DNA from: Carposina sasakii
Lineage: Eukaryota > Arthropoda > Insecta > Lepidoptera > Carposinidae
Length of the DNA stretch: 64,000 nt
NCBI GenBank assembly: GCA_014607495.2
Contig: CP053154.1
Span: 9,176,001-9,240,000 of the forward strand
Direction: 5' to 3'
Shown here: positions 43,101-54,664 of the stretch, in pieces
Layout of the letters: every line of letters begins with the position of its first letter
How positions within the stretch are numbered: the stretch's first letter is position 1
The notes under the pieces: model-generated
Database searches by the model: none
Told to the model about the DNA's origin: nothing
The model's input: only the letters and a program-made list of their open reading frames with translations
Translations under genes and position numbers: made by a program

Positions 43101-46100
43101 CGCGTGGACTACAGAAAAAACAAAATGTCGAAATTATCCGGGATAAAAAGTAGCCTATATATTAAGTGGCACCTGTCACAATATATTCGTGAAAACTGCA
43201 TTGAAATCGGTTCAGCTGTTGCTGAGATTAGTGTGCACAAACGCACAGACAAACCGACAAACAGCAAAAATTCCAAAAATTATCGTTTTGGGTCCTATTA
43301 TATAAATAATAAATATAAATAAATATTCACACACTACACAACACATTAACCTAGTCCCACACTAAGATCCCTAAGGTCTTGTATCGTGGGTACTAAGCAA
43401 CGGTATATAAATACATAGATAAGTATAGAAACATCCATGACTCGGAAACGAACATTGATATTCATCATATCAATGTTTGCACCTACCGGGATTCGAACCC
43501 AGGACCTATGGCGTCGCAGGCAGGGTCACTACCTACTAGACCAGTCGGCCGTTGCCTTGATAAAGGTCTCCTAAAATATTTTTTCTCATATATCCTCCAT
43601 GTACAGACAGCGATCCGTTACATTTTTATTATATGTATAGATATCTGATATCTGATTTCCATGAGAGTTGCATGTTTGCTGCTAAAAATAATTTGATTTA
43701 ATACTCAATAGGTGTAATCTACGCAGCAGATAGGATAAAAATCGATTATTCTTTGCTTTATAATTTACTTCATGAAATGACTCCCAGAATTTAAAAAGTA
43801 AAAACTTTGACCAAAATAGGACGACCAAATTTTTTTTAATCGGTTCAAAACAGATGATGCGCTGCGTCAGTCCATTTTATTTCTCTAATCCTTGGCTCCT
43901 AGGTAGGTACTGGATGTGCTACACCGAGATAAACTTTGCTGGTTACTACTTATTACATGTTATATTATGTTATGTGCATCATCAGATTCACTTACCAGAT
44001 TATCAGCATCATCTCCGTTGCCGTTTGCAGCTGTATCTCCGTTTGGCGGATCTTGGTTTGCAAACATTTTCCTGTGCACTTTTTTGAATTCGTCCATTAG
44101 GGCGTCATGATGCTTCTTCTTTTCGTTGTCTCCTGACTTTGAAACGTTAGGTTTCTTTAACGCTACTGCAGGTACAACGCCTTCATGACTGGAGTTTTTC
44201 TTGTTCTACGTGAAAGATAATTTAATATTAGTTATTTCACATATTAATAATATAGGTCATTTACTGCGTATGTAGGTACCTACCCAAGTTTCAAGTTACT
44301 GTTAAATGCTTATTATTCGTAGGCTATGCCTCTATTAGCAAAAGCCCTTTGACTGTAACTACCAATTTTATACTAACCAATTTTCTTCGCTGTATTTCTT
44401 CGGCAATGGCACTGGACAATGTAGCAGAACTCGAAACGCTGGACGAGTCTGAATTGTCTTTCTTCGGAGGAGGCGGGAAACTGCAGTGCGATTTGCCACA
44501 GGCGTTCGTACTCGTGTGGTGCACCTCTACCACTATAGTTTGTTTCTCCTTATCTCTATTCGTATTACTATTTTTAGCGAATGTATTTTTCCTATTTGGT
44601 GGATTATCGTAACTACATTCTATAGTGGCACCGTCTTCGGTTAAATTTATTATTGTTCTATTCGATGGACTTGTAACGAATTCCTTTTTGGTACTCTTAG
44701 CTCTCGTGTTTTTGCTTTCGTAGGTGTGAGGATTATTTGGTATACTTGGACAGTCGTAGTCGGGCTCAATGTCCGAGGGCGCGTCGAAGTTGTGGATATC
44801 GTTGTTCTTCCAGTGGAAATCTAAACTGTCCCACGTTCTTCTCTTTAGTCTATTCATTGTTAATCTGAAACAAAAATATATTGATTAAACTAACTAAATT
44901 ATCCTAATAAAGGAAAAAACTTTGCAAGTTACTGATGGTAACAAACACTACTTTCTTTAATTTAGGCTTCATCTAGATTTATATTTGCTTCATCTTAATT
45001 ACTTTAGGCTTTAGTCATTTCTACATTATGTACCTATACATAGCTTGTATACTTGGATGTTTCCAATGGTTAGAAAGCCTGTCTGAAAATAAAGTTGACG
45101 TTGCCACTACCTTAAGCTCATCAAATTTTAGAGTAAGACAGCATCTTTACCCTTCAGATAGGCTATCATTGGAAAAATCGGTTCCTAAATTCCATATCAG
45201 CCTTTAGTAAATATATTAGTATAAAGTCAGTTGCCAAAATCCATCAGCAGCTTACCTATCAGCTCGATCGGCAGCCTCCTCCGCCACGCTAGCCAGCCGC
45301 CGGCGCAGCGCAGCAGGCGGAGCCAGTGGCGCGGGCGCAGGGCTCCGCTCGCCCGCCGCCGACGATGCCGAGCTGTTGTACCCCGAGCTCTCCGGAGACA
45401 CCAGCTCGAGGCCTGCGCCCTCGCGGACTACCAGCTCTAGCCGGCCGCTCACTTTCATTGCTGATATCGCCTAAAATAAAAGTTGGTTTCGTAGAGATCT
45501 TAATCCTGTTTTTTTTTTTGTTTTCAGTTTTGCTTTCAGGTTTATTTTTAGATGTTTTTCTTTCTAAAATTTCGCATTGCATTAAGTTTGGGTTCTTAAT
45601 TCATACAGTCGCACGAATCGAATAGAAAAGCACTGTGTAAAAACTGTGCACTGTTTTTATAATTTTACTTTCATTATAGACGTTTTTATTAGAGTATTGG
45701 AGGTTTCCGCCTCAGAAGCATGACTAAAGTCATTTGAATGTTTGCCCGGCACTTACACCCTAAATAAAGGCAGTATTAATATTATTTATACCATAACATT
45801 ATATTACAAACATATTGTTTTAATCTCGCAATAGTTATATAGGTACTGTTCCATAAATTGTTATGGAATCGGTAAGACATTCAACAGTCAGTTAATAAAT
45901 AAATATCTAAGTGGGTAGGAGAGGAGGTAGCTAGATTTATAAATTTACTGGCTTAGAAACCCTTATTCTAAGTTTGAGCTTGGGTCAATAATTTACACAC
46001 CTACTTAGATTATTTATTAGGGCTTTGTAATATTGTGGGTTAGTTAGAATCTGTGTTAGAACATACGGCCTTTGCATTATTATGTTCTTTGTTTCAAAAG

Positions 46101-49100
46101 ATGTCGACCACTTATCCAAAGCAGATTTCAGTTTTTCCCACCTCATTAAAGGGGATATTAGCGAAGTCTTGCCCGTTGCACGACAGTATCTGGTCTCCTG
46201 GGCGCAGGCCAGCCTCTCTAGCGATGCCTCCCTCTCGGACGAACTGCACGAATATCCCGGGCTTCCAATCTGGGCCCTTGCAAATCCTGTATCCAATTAT
46301 TAACATATAAATATACATTTGGTACTCATTGGGGGATAATGGGCGTGACTATATAACTATGTATATATGTATGTAATGTAAATGTACATTTTATAGTATC
46401 CGGATAAATCAAATTTATACTGGGCGTTCTACATTATAAATAACGATTTTATAAGTATCTGTGGATACGAGTATACAGATTGTGACAGAAGAGGTACCTA
46501 CGAGTATGTTAAGCAAAATGCTAGGAAATAACTCACTTTAGATTTCGAGTTCCAAATATTATGGATAAGTTCTTCACAGTCATAGGGGGCTATTTTCATA
46601 GCATTTCGCTAAACATACCCCTGTCTGTTGTTACACCCTGTGGATGCTCTATCGTGTGCTATCTTAGTATTATGGTGTATACCTATTATAGATGTCTCTT
46701 ACCCGCATCCAAGTTTCGCCCTTGGTGGAACCAGGATAGACAGACGCAGGTCAGTCAGTCTCTCCGTATCGTGGCACAGGGTAGGTGATGATGACACCTC
46801 CGAGCTTAGAGAAGCCCTTTCCGACACAAACTGCCAGGAGAGTGGCTCATGAGCTTTTCTGAAACAAGGGTAATTCTCGCAGTTAATGTTAACTAGCTGT
46901 TGCCCGCAACTCCGTCTGCGTGGACTGCAGAAAAAACAAAATGTAAAAAAATATCCGGGATAAAAAGTAGCATATGTGTTAATCCAGGGTGTCAGTTAAC
47001 TCCATAGCAAATTTTACTAAAATCGCTCCAGCCATTTAGACGTGAAGAAGTAACAAACATACGTACACTCTCACACGCTCACAAACTTTCGCCTTTATAA
47101 TATTAGTGTGATTACTTGAGGGTTTAGATAAAGTAGCATATTATTTCTCGATCGAATCGCAAGAGGTTGGTTATCGACATGTTTACTCCAATAGGAAGCT
47201 ATCATTTTTGCGCGTTTCTCAAATGTCCAGGCGCTATTGGTAGGATTGTTACGACAACTCGGAAAGTCAATGCGAAACGATTTTGCATTGTAGCACACTG
47301 CACTTTTGTGCATTCTGTGGTTATATTAGATTCTAAGGAATATGATTGATCGCCTCACGTAGGTAGGTAGTTAATGTTAATGTGTGGAGATACTGTTACA
47401 CATTTCTCATGATTGGCATAATGACTGTTTATTCTCAGCGCCAGCGTGAGAAAAATTACGAGCAGCTCCACTATCAAAATATTTTTATAAGCACTATGTT
47501 TATACAACTTACTCTTTAACTGGCAGCATCCCGACATCTGAAAAGATAATAAATGCGATTAATATGCGCAGAACACAGAAAACCTAGTTATCCTTGTATG
47601 CGACAAAAAATAAAGGTTCATGAGCCAGAAATAAATATTAGATAAATAATACACAATGCCATTCTACAGAAAACCAAAGTAATATTAACAAACAATCGTA
47701 TGCAACACCTGTAGATAACAGCTGATTGACAATTCGAGATTATAATTTTTGAGGCTTTTCAAACATCTGCAGCTTTGCGTAACTACACCTAGACACCTTC
47801 GGAACCAGGTTGCCCACGCGCTTTCACATTATCGCACAAACGAAAATAGGTGCCACAATCACACAGCCTCTATAATGGCGTAACCTCACAGGTTTTGATT
47901 AATTAACATAATGGTATTTGCTACCTTGCGACCATCATTGTCTGTGAAGATGCCTGCGTAATAGCCTATTACAAAATCGTCTGACTCTGTCATATCCGTC
48001 AAAGATAAGGTGAATAATACTTTTTGGCGAAACCAAATTAATATTATCTTGTTTGCATTCGTCTTTTGAAATAAAACTCGGGTATAAAGTTTCAGAATAT
48101 CGGTAATATCGGTATGTGTAGTCGTTTTACGCAGTGCTAACTATCCATTTTTGGGAGTACCAGATAGGTAGGTACTAGGTCTCACTCGGGTGAAAAAAAA
48201 AATCATTTTTTAATAATATTTATAGTACTAGGTACCTTCAGCCAAGAGTAGTACCTATGTCATTATCATCGTTTTAGTCATAGGAAGTCGACTGCTCTAC
48301 ATACGCCCCCCAAAATCATTCACAGGTATGTGGAATAATGTAGAAAGTCATCATTTGAAATTCCGTAACCAGACGCGGGTACAATAAAATCAAAATGATT
48401 TAGCATTCACACTCACGTCTGACTTTGATCTTGACTCGTGATTGCGTGGCGAGGTAGTGCGCCAGTTCAGAGTGCACGGCGTCGTCTACCCGGTATCCAT
48501 TGACACTGACCAGCTGATCGCCCACCTGCAAAATACAAATATAAAAAATATTACAAATATACATATTATTTAAAAATAAATATTATTTTATTGAAATCTT
48601 TCGTATGCGCAAACTCTGATAAAATCAGCCCTAACAGAGTTTGCGCATACGAAAGATTTCAACGGGCTCAAGATATTGGTCAAATCGCAACAAGAAAAGT
48701 TTTGGTACCTACACTACATTGAATGATATTCTACAGAATTATGAAGTATTCTTTTACAACTTTTAAGTCATTTCCGAGCTGACACAATAATTTAGAAACC
48801 GGCTTACATAATAATGGTAGCATTGTTTTAACTAAAACAACGGAATACAAACCCAAGTTTATTCAAGGCAATCAATGGTCGTCGCGGTGGTGTCAATAAA
48901 GAAAGCGAAAATCGCAGAGTAAACAGAAACCAGACCTTGATTAGAAAATATTAATTACAAAGCTATTACTCTCGAAATGTTGAAACAACAACAATAGGTC
49001 TCTAAGTTATTAGATGAGTGGACATTGCGCCATTCGCCGCAGTAGCAGTCCAAGTCCAAGTATTGCTCATTGCAGCAATATTACGAATCTAACTCGAAAA

Positions 49101-52100
49101 ACAAAGGTACCTACTAACTTAACGGACTCTATGAAATCATTTTGATAAGTGCGAGTGTACCTAGCTAGTCCGTATAGGATGACCGCACAGATTTTGCTTA
49201 AAACTATGAAAGCGGAACGCAATATGATGATTTTTGAATTGCTTTATGATTTCAGATAGGTATAACTCAGTGATTTTTTTTCTTGAACATACATAATATC
49301 GAAGGAACTAACACAAAAATACTTATAAATAATTTGCAATTTATTTGGTTTTTGCTTCTAGGTATTATTAGTATTTTGATACCGCACAATAACAACCCTG
49401 GCCCACTTTCGTCGACTTGTAATTCGACAATCTTGAGGTTCGCGAAGGGATTGCGTGTGGTGCCCACTATCCATTAGTATTTCTACCGAGACATGGCCTG
49501 TTTCCTCAAACGGGTCCGTTGCACTCTAATAATCATTTGCGAAACGGCAATTCAAGTTCAAATTAAAACCAAAACCAAAGTGGCAGTGAAACAAATCTAG
49601 CCACCGAAATGCTCGACCAACGCGGAATGTAATGCTTGTTATGGTATATTTTTTTATTTATTTATTTGATCATAATATATTTGTCCAGGATAATAGATAC
49701 CTACTTATTAAATTTATCGTTATACAGTGTGTCCGGGATAGAGTTAGCGATATTTTAAGGGCGTGTTGTACACTTCATTTTATCGATAAAGATACCTTCA
49801 TGTGGATGTCTAACTGCCCTCTTTTAGAAATGACAGCTATTTTGAGTAAATGTTGTCAATATCGCTACATTTAAAAGGTCTAACAAGTAAGAAAAAACTG
49901 TTTGAAAGCTAATTGTCTAATTGAAAGTATTGTCTGTTGAGGGATCGCCCACCACCGGGCCCTATAGACCCTCGGAACTCATGATCACGAACACAAGACA
50001 CTACAGTCGCAACGAGAAGCCAGATCCAAGCACCTAGCATGCAACCATAAATACATAGCTGCTAATCCGAAAACCAATTAAAATTTTAATCGACATATGT
50101 TTCGCCAACACCCGTGGCATCATTTTTGAACTTCCGAATAGTGACGCCTGATACAACAAAAAAACTTAATTCCACATAAAAAAAAATGTAGACTTTTGTC
50201 CCAAATTTGTCTGTTTTTTTTTCTTATTACGTAACATGCTATGAAAACTAGCCCGTTAATGTGCATTTTTTTGTAAATCACAGAAACCTAGTAATAATAG
50301 CTACAAAACAACGCCTAATTTATTGCTCTGAGTCTGATTGTTTGAATTTATTGTTATTTGAAATTTACCCTTGCGCGAGCGCCCATAGCCCGTCACTCAG
50401 GTACCGCTAATCAGGTACTGCCCACATGGGGGTGTTTTTATCGATAAAATGAAGTGTACATCACGCCCTCAAAATATCGCTAACTCTATCCCGGACACGC
50501 TGTACTCGTATAACGTAATGAATGAGGTGACGTCACAGTGCGTGATGATAGCGATACGATTGAGTAGCTGCAGTACGTACATATGAGTGGCGGAAAAAGC
50601 TCGCAGTACATATGTATCACTTTCGTGCATTCAATGCACGCAACAGAAGCACGGACAGGACTGGGTCACCGTAGGACCCCACATATTCCGGGGACTAACT
50701 TTCGATTGGACTTTCGTTCCAACTCGTCTTTTTTCCCGTAACGGGTGACGTTACACACGCATAGTTTATTTGGGACCCCAGCACACGGACTTGCAAACGG
50801 GTCGCCCAGAATTCCCTCTCGTATGCTTATATTTTTTTCAAAAACTTTGAAGCTAAAATCGGAGACGGTAATGATTAATGAGCACGCATTCAATGCACGC
50901 ATGGACAGAAATATAACAAATGTTATTAATTATATAAAACTTGTTATATTGACAAGTGATGTAAGTTGGCACAGAACAGTTAATGTTCGTAGATTCGTAA
51001 TAAATAATAAATCGATGTAAGATTATTGTAAGTAACCGACCAAACAATGTTACTTTATGATGTAGTGCGTCATGTCTGAAATAATACGCGCGTATAGGTC
51101 GAGCCACGTGTAATGTAGAGTTCTGTAGTTGCATTATCAAATGTAAGTAAGGTAAAGGAGGCTTATATAATACGTATTTTCATAAACCTGGGCACTTATT
51201 GAAATTAAAAGAACACAACAAAATACAATGCTCTTCCTTGACAGTCGGGTACCTATAAGCATAGAGATATATTAATAGTATTATTATATTTTTCTTTATT
51301 CATACCATATTGGCTGCTAGGATCTCTTCTAGATATACGGATGAAATAAAAGCATATACATAGTATGACGATTCCTTTTCAACTACGGAACCCTATAAAC
51401 GTAAGTAGACACGTTTTAAAATTCATTATAACTAAAATAATACCTATGCAATAACAGACAGCTAAATTCAATAAAGTTAAGTACACATACAGCTGTATAT
51501 ACCCAACAACAATAGTGCAATATTTGCACGTTATCGGTTGCCGTCGAACATGACTCACTCTGCGATAACTGGAGTTTCATAAATTCGAGGGTATTTAGGT
51601 GGATAACTATGCAGTAGAATTACAGCCATAAGCCTACAGCTAACTAGTTATTTAATGATACAAACGTTATACACTACTCGTATAATACCATTTTTTGCCT
51701 TTAACTTCTAGGCATTGCGTTGTGAACTATACTAGGAAACACGAGATGCAGACTTCATTCAACATTGAAGTAGGAAATACGATTGTATTGTGTTCTTAGA
51801 AAAAAGTCTACAAACGGATGTAAAATGAGATGTGTTAAACAAAACGCTCATTTGAGGACGTCGTTATCGCTTTCCTTCAACAAACGTTCTTTCGTATAGA
51901 TGCTGGCTCCAAAAGTAGAAAGCCAGTCAATAATTGAGTGACTCACGTACGGACCGGACACCTTCGAGCACGCCCATGGAAATACGCACCATTTCTAAAT
52001 GACCATATAATTGTGACTTTACTACCTCCCCCTTCCTGTATTTATTGCTGCATTCCTCTAAAAATATAGACTTTCGAGCGTTTTTCCCTCATAGATATTA

Positions 52101-54244
52101 AGTGGATTTCACTTTGGCGTTTCTCTAGCTATAGGTAGGTTGTTTGAAGAAACGTATCTTGGTAGTCAAAATTATAGAGTTGTCCACCGTCAACTATCTT
52201 TTAGGTTTATTTATTTCATATACATAAATAAAATACGTTCCTACTTTGTACTCCTATTATTATTACTTATTTATTTCATGTACAGATTTTAATGTTATAA
52301 AAATTGTCACTTAGCTCGTGCCTCGGAAAGCACGTAAAACAGTTGGTCCTGCGCCTGATCTCTCTCCGGTAGAGTCGGCTTCCATCCCATCGGACTATGA
52401 GAGTGAGGGAATAGAGAGTGCATCTGTGTTTGCGCACACACTTGGGCACTATAATATCTCCTGCGTACCTGGCCAATCTCCGTAGAGATTGGTCGCCTTC
52501 ACCGAAATACGGTCGGAGATCATCATCATCATTATTACTTATTATTATGTATTCCTATTTTGTTTTTTTTTATTTCGCCATCTAAATTCAATGACGGATA
52601 CTCGTATAGATGGTGTCCTCGTCTGTGTGATTTCGACATGAAAATTCTGATCTAATTCTTTTCTGACCATTCATATGACCATTGCATATGAAGTTCCAAA
52701 CACGAAATTGGACTTTACAGTGGCTTGGTGTGCCTACACTGTATTATTGTAAAGTTTTTGAACTCAAATAAATAAAACATAGACATACATACATACATAT
52801 ACCTAGGTACATATAATCACGCCTTTATACCTTATGGGGTAGGCAGAGCACCAAGGGCCGATAGAACCACATGGTGTCACTTCTGACCAATTTTGAGGGT
52901 ATAGTTAAGATGTACAAACATAGACACCTAGAGTTAGGTAGACACTCGTGCTAATAACTGTGTCTGCGTATTCCCAGGATCTCCATCCGTTATTGTCTAA
53001 ACATCTTATGCTCTTGAATAACAACGGATGTTGGTACTCGTGAATTTTTCGTAACTTCTTTGTTAAAGGAAGTAATCGTGTGAAAAGTCGGAAATATGTG
53101 TGGAATAATGCCTGCGATTTGGTGTTTAACGACCTAGAACGTTTTAGTCTATTTGATTATAACTGAATCATTAAGCTGAAATATTTGAGAGTATGAGTGT
53201 GCATATGCTATATATGTATATCCTGTTACGGCCAGCTACGGAACTCTAAAACTCGCGTGGCCCTTGGACCAATGATTTTTTTTTTCAGAAGGCATTCTGC
53301 AAGAACGCAGTTACTAATGAAGTATTTTGACCTAGTTAGCCGTGACAACATCGCCATCGTCAATAGTGCTCGAGATTGAGTTGTTATAGTCAAGTGAAGG
53401 AAACACTGTTACGTGAGCTCTACAATAGAATGGAATGCGTCTTGCTGGTTGCGACAATTCAACCTCGGATGTAGATAATTGTCAGGCGGTAGGTGCAAGC
53501 AGGCCACTGAGATAATTGTTAATAACTCACAATATAAACAGAGGCGTTCGCACGCGCCCACCGCTGGGACTACCAGGACCCGTGGGAAACTGCGCAATGT
53601 TACGAAGGTAAAAACTGTCAACCGATTCAATCTTCCCCAACATTTGTATGTAACAATGTGATAACATTATATTGCCAAAAGACTATGAAAAAGAAAACAT
53701 GAATGGAACAAAGGAATCGTAGTAACAATATGCCTCTTAAACAGTACATAGGACACCATACCATGAAACCTGAGATTGTTAAGTTTACTTCTTAGTACAA
53801 TACTCGTAAAATATTAAATCGTAATTACATAAATTATAACGTGACCTAATGTTTCTGGAGCTATGCATTTAACCGCAGACTTTCCCAGTGAAAAGTGAAA
53901 ACGCGCTCTGTAAATTACCCATCCATTCACTCGTATTTTAAAGCCCCCTGATTGCAAACCGCTGATCTGTAAAGCCAAATGCCGTCAAATAGTTGATACA
54001 TACAATACAACTGACCTTCAGTCCCTGTACATGGGCTTCGGAGTTGAAGTCGACTTTGGAGACGAAGAAACCAGTGGCGTACTCTCGGCCTCCTCGTAGA
54101 GAGAAGCCGAAAGCCGGGGCAGCTCTGCGCGGGCGCAGTAACCGTACGATGCGTATTCGACGCTCGCTCGCCACCGTGCCGCTGCCGGCAGCGCGACCCG
54201 AGCCCGATGTTGTCGATGCTGTTGACGTCGCGTACATGGTTGAT
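34135..54244 (-). CDS. dysc: Whirlin/dyschronic-type PDZ scaffold, 11 coding exons
   Basis: Coding exons (minus): 54016-54244, 48417-48525, 47513-47537, 46703-46858, 46142-46286, 45256-45470, 44378-44864, 43996-44205, 35014-35151, 34356-34924 and 34135-34275. All junctions are GT-AG and all phases close except in the 569-nt exon (see its entry). From ATG 54237 it gives about 805 aa. PDZ1 covers about residues 28-110 (PAFGFSLRGGREYATGFFVS, then GDQLVSVNGY). PDZ2 follows after a linker, GICKGPDWKPGIFVQF ... LRPGDQILSCNGQDF. HDALMDEFKKVHRKMF near the middle also fits whirlin. The C-terminus reads PPTITIPKVKL; no third PDZ is seen. The family scaffolds ion channels and actin-based structures, and fly dysc affects rhythms and synapses. 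The exon starting at 54244 has an acceptor, so more 5' exons are likely. Confidence 0.9.
34356..34924 (-). CDS. dysc: Whirlin exon 10, with a 1-bp frameshift in a T7/A7 run
   Basis: At 569 nt it is one base short of a multiple of three, while both neighbours are phase 0. The frame from the acceptor reads KNGDYKNGEQ and then loses register at the run 34851-34857, and the old frame meets a stop soon after. The other frame reads FGDYKNGDHKNGDYKN and onward without a stop to KKTEAL at the donor. Asn-Gly-Asp repeats continue across the break, which shows that both sides belong together. This is either a sequencing or assembly indel or a real lesion. Confidence 0.85.
36381..36533. mobile_element. 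153-bp foldback element
   Basis: ATCCGATACGTACAATATCGG at the left pairs imperfectly with CCGATATTGAATCGGAT at the right, and an inner CCCCAAGT pairs with ACTTGGCCC. No coding capacity. Confidence 0.5.
37524..37625 (-). repeat. tRNA-derived SINE
   Basis: On the minus strand it starts GACCCGGTAGCTCAGTGGTT (box A) and has GGTCGTGGGTTCGATTCCCA (box B), with ACCCG and CGGGT able to pair as an acceptor stem. It runs on without CCA into AATTTTTTCAATTTCTTTATT, as do 59601-59700 and 15232-15310. The shared 3' sequence marks it as a SINE rather than a working tRNA. Confidence 0.75.
38560..38690. promoter_or_regulatory. GC-rich patch inside whirlin intron 8
   Basis: A CG-dense block (GCGGCGCGAGCGCAGTGCG and on), in AT-rich surroundings, ends in GTTATCAGTGCAG, a possible initiator. 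It could be an alternative promoter or untranslated first exon. No coding exon is visible. Confidence 0.3.
39783..39851. mobile_element. GGGGTAAGCACGAACC MITE, short copy 4
   Basis: GGGGTAAGCACGAACCTCTC and AAAGGTTCGTGCTTACCCC form nearly perfect inverted ends only 69 bp apart; the interior is mostly lost. Confidence 0.75.
40243..40438. mobile_element. Foldback MITE, TTAGGGC family, copy 2, beside a hAT-like end
   Basis: CAGTGGTTCTCAACCTAGG at 40243 resembles a hAT terminus. From 40282, CTAAGGGCCGATTGTTCAAA and GATAGCC pair with GGCTATC and AAATCAGCCCTTAG ending at 40438. Confidence 0.55.
40440..42860. other. Whirlin intron 8, distal part, no gene seen
   Basis: AT-rich intron. A CCAGGATTTGAAGAAG / CAGGACATTTCG-type stretch at about 41280-41535 looks like an old repeat. 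Otherwise nothing is supported. Confidence 0.45.
42862..43650 (+). repeat. Two head-to-tail family A repeats, the second split by a SINE
   Basis: Copy one is 42862-43077 (GGACGCCCGCGACTCCGTCC to TTACAATTTTATTATATACTAG) and copy two starts at 43078. Copy two is interrupted after GGGTCCTATTA (about 43300) by the SINE 43318-43553 and resumes with CTTGATAAAGGTCTCC to about 43650. Confidence 0.68.
43318..43553 (-). repeat. tRNA-derived SINE, second family
   Basis: The minus strand begins GGCCGACTGGTCTAGTAGGT, carries the box B GGTCCTGGGTTCGAATCCCG, and continues with GTTTCCGAGTCATGGATGTT and CAAGACCTTAGGGATCTTAG. A 3' part lies at 30420-30570. Confidence 0.72.
46893..47110 (+). repeat. Family A repeat copy in a whirlin intron
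   Basis: ACTAGCTGTTGCCCGCAACT through GGGATAAAAAGTAGC to the end TTTATAATATTAGTGTGATT. It lies 35 bp upstream (on the minus strand) of whirlin exon 4. Confidence 0.68.
47513..47537 (-). CDS. dysc: Whirlin 25-nt microexon
   Basis: It lies between TTTTCAG and GTAAGT. Joined to the C at the end of the previous exon and the A of the next, it encodes HVGMLPVKE. VGM-PVK directly after PDZ1 is conserved in whirlins, which supports the exon despite its length. Confidence 0.82.
47540..48410. other. Whirlin intron 2, no feature seen
   Basis: AT-rich intron sequence without recognised repeats or exons. Confidence 0.4.
48591..48662. repeat. Perfect 28-bp hairpin with 16-nt loop
   Basis: Arms 48591-48618 (starting TTGAAATCTTTCGTATGCGC) and 48635-48662 are exact reverse complements. 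The loop is ATAAAATCAGCCCTAA. It sits in whirlin intron 1, 66 bp upstream of exon 2. Confidence 0.9.
49725..50502. mobile_element. 778-bp mariner-type foldback element
   Basis: The ends CAGTGTGTCCGGGATAGAGT and ACTCTATCCCGGACACGCTG are inverted, with about 70 bp pairing through TATCGATAAA, and are flanked by TA on both sides (49723-49724 and 50503-50504). Non-coding; the interior may contain another repeat at 49940-50060. Confidence 0.78.
50643..50885. mobile_element. Insert flanked by a 16-bp direct repeat
   Basis: GCATTCAATGCACGCA occurs at 50627-50642 and 50886-50901. The 243 bp between have a minus-strand open frame (ISIREGILGDPFASPCAGVP) that I do not recognise. There is no poly(A). It could be a truncated retroelement or a retrocopy. 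Confidence 0.45.
51000..52300. other. Whirlin intron 1, no feature seen
   Basis: AT-rich intron. No exon or clear repeat recognised. Confidence 0.4.
52310..52535 (+). repeat. Probable retroelement 3' end with (ATC)n tail
   Basis: CTCGTGCCTCGGAAAGCACG leads to GGAGATCATCATCATCATTA. It looks like a common non-LTR or SINE 3' end. Confidence 0.5.
52785..52915 (-). repeat. (TATG)-tailed retroelement 3' end
   Basis: ATAATCACGCCTTTATACCT, then GGGTAGGCAGAGCACCAAGG and ACCATGT-like sequence. Inverted relative to 58128-58275 and also present at 33186-33300. Confidence 0.65.
52920..54010. other. Whirlin intron 1, proximal part, no feature seen
   Basis: Unassigned intron sequence directly downstream of the first visible whirlin exon. 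Confidence 0.4.
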
Positions 54245-54494
54245 CTAAAAATGAAAAATTATGTATAAAGTCACTGCCATTTAGTGCCCGAAGCAATAGG
54301 CTATTTGACTCATTTTCAAAATCTATTTTATATTATTCTCTGGAGGTTTAAAAACCCAGTAAAAGTTGTATTTTTGAGTTCTGGTACACATTTACTGAAT
54401 AATATCAAATTAAAAGTTTGATATTTAAATAGCGCGCCAAAACGCTTCTTTGAAAATATGGCGTCGGTGACATCACTTGCCTGTATCTGTCACT

Positions 54495-54590
54495 TTGACA
54501 AATGTCATCCACATACATTTTAGTGTAAACAAAAAACAATGTTTACAAGCAGGTGACATCATAATAAGCCCGACCAATCATGAGCGCCAT
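54495..54590 (+). repeat. Copy of the 17265-17350 foldback interior
   Basis: GTCATCCACATACATTTTAG, then TGTAAACAAAAAACAATG and GTTTACAAGCAGGTGAC are shared nearly base for base with 17265-17350. Confidence 0.75.
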
Positions 54591-54664
54591 GAGCGTTTTA
54601 AAATGGAAAAAATAAATCAGTTTATGCGTTTCATTCCGGCATTTCAGGGTTTCATCCGCCACAT

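Noticed and set aside
45985..46296. Minus-strand frame running past whirlin exon 5 (KLKSALDKW and on), looking like a frameshift in PDZ2
   Set aside because: The exon ends at FNE with a GTGGGA donor, and the next exon starts AISAMKVSGRLELVV, which completes PDZ2 in phase. The other frame is chance.
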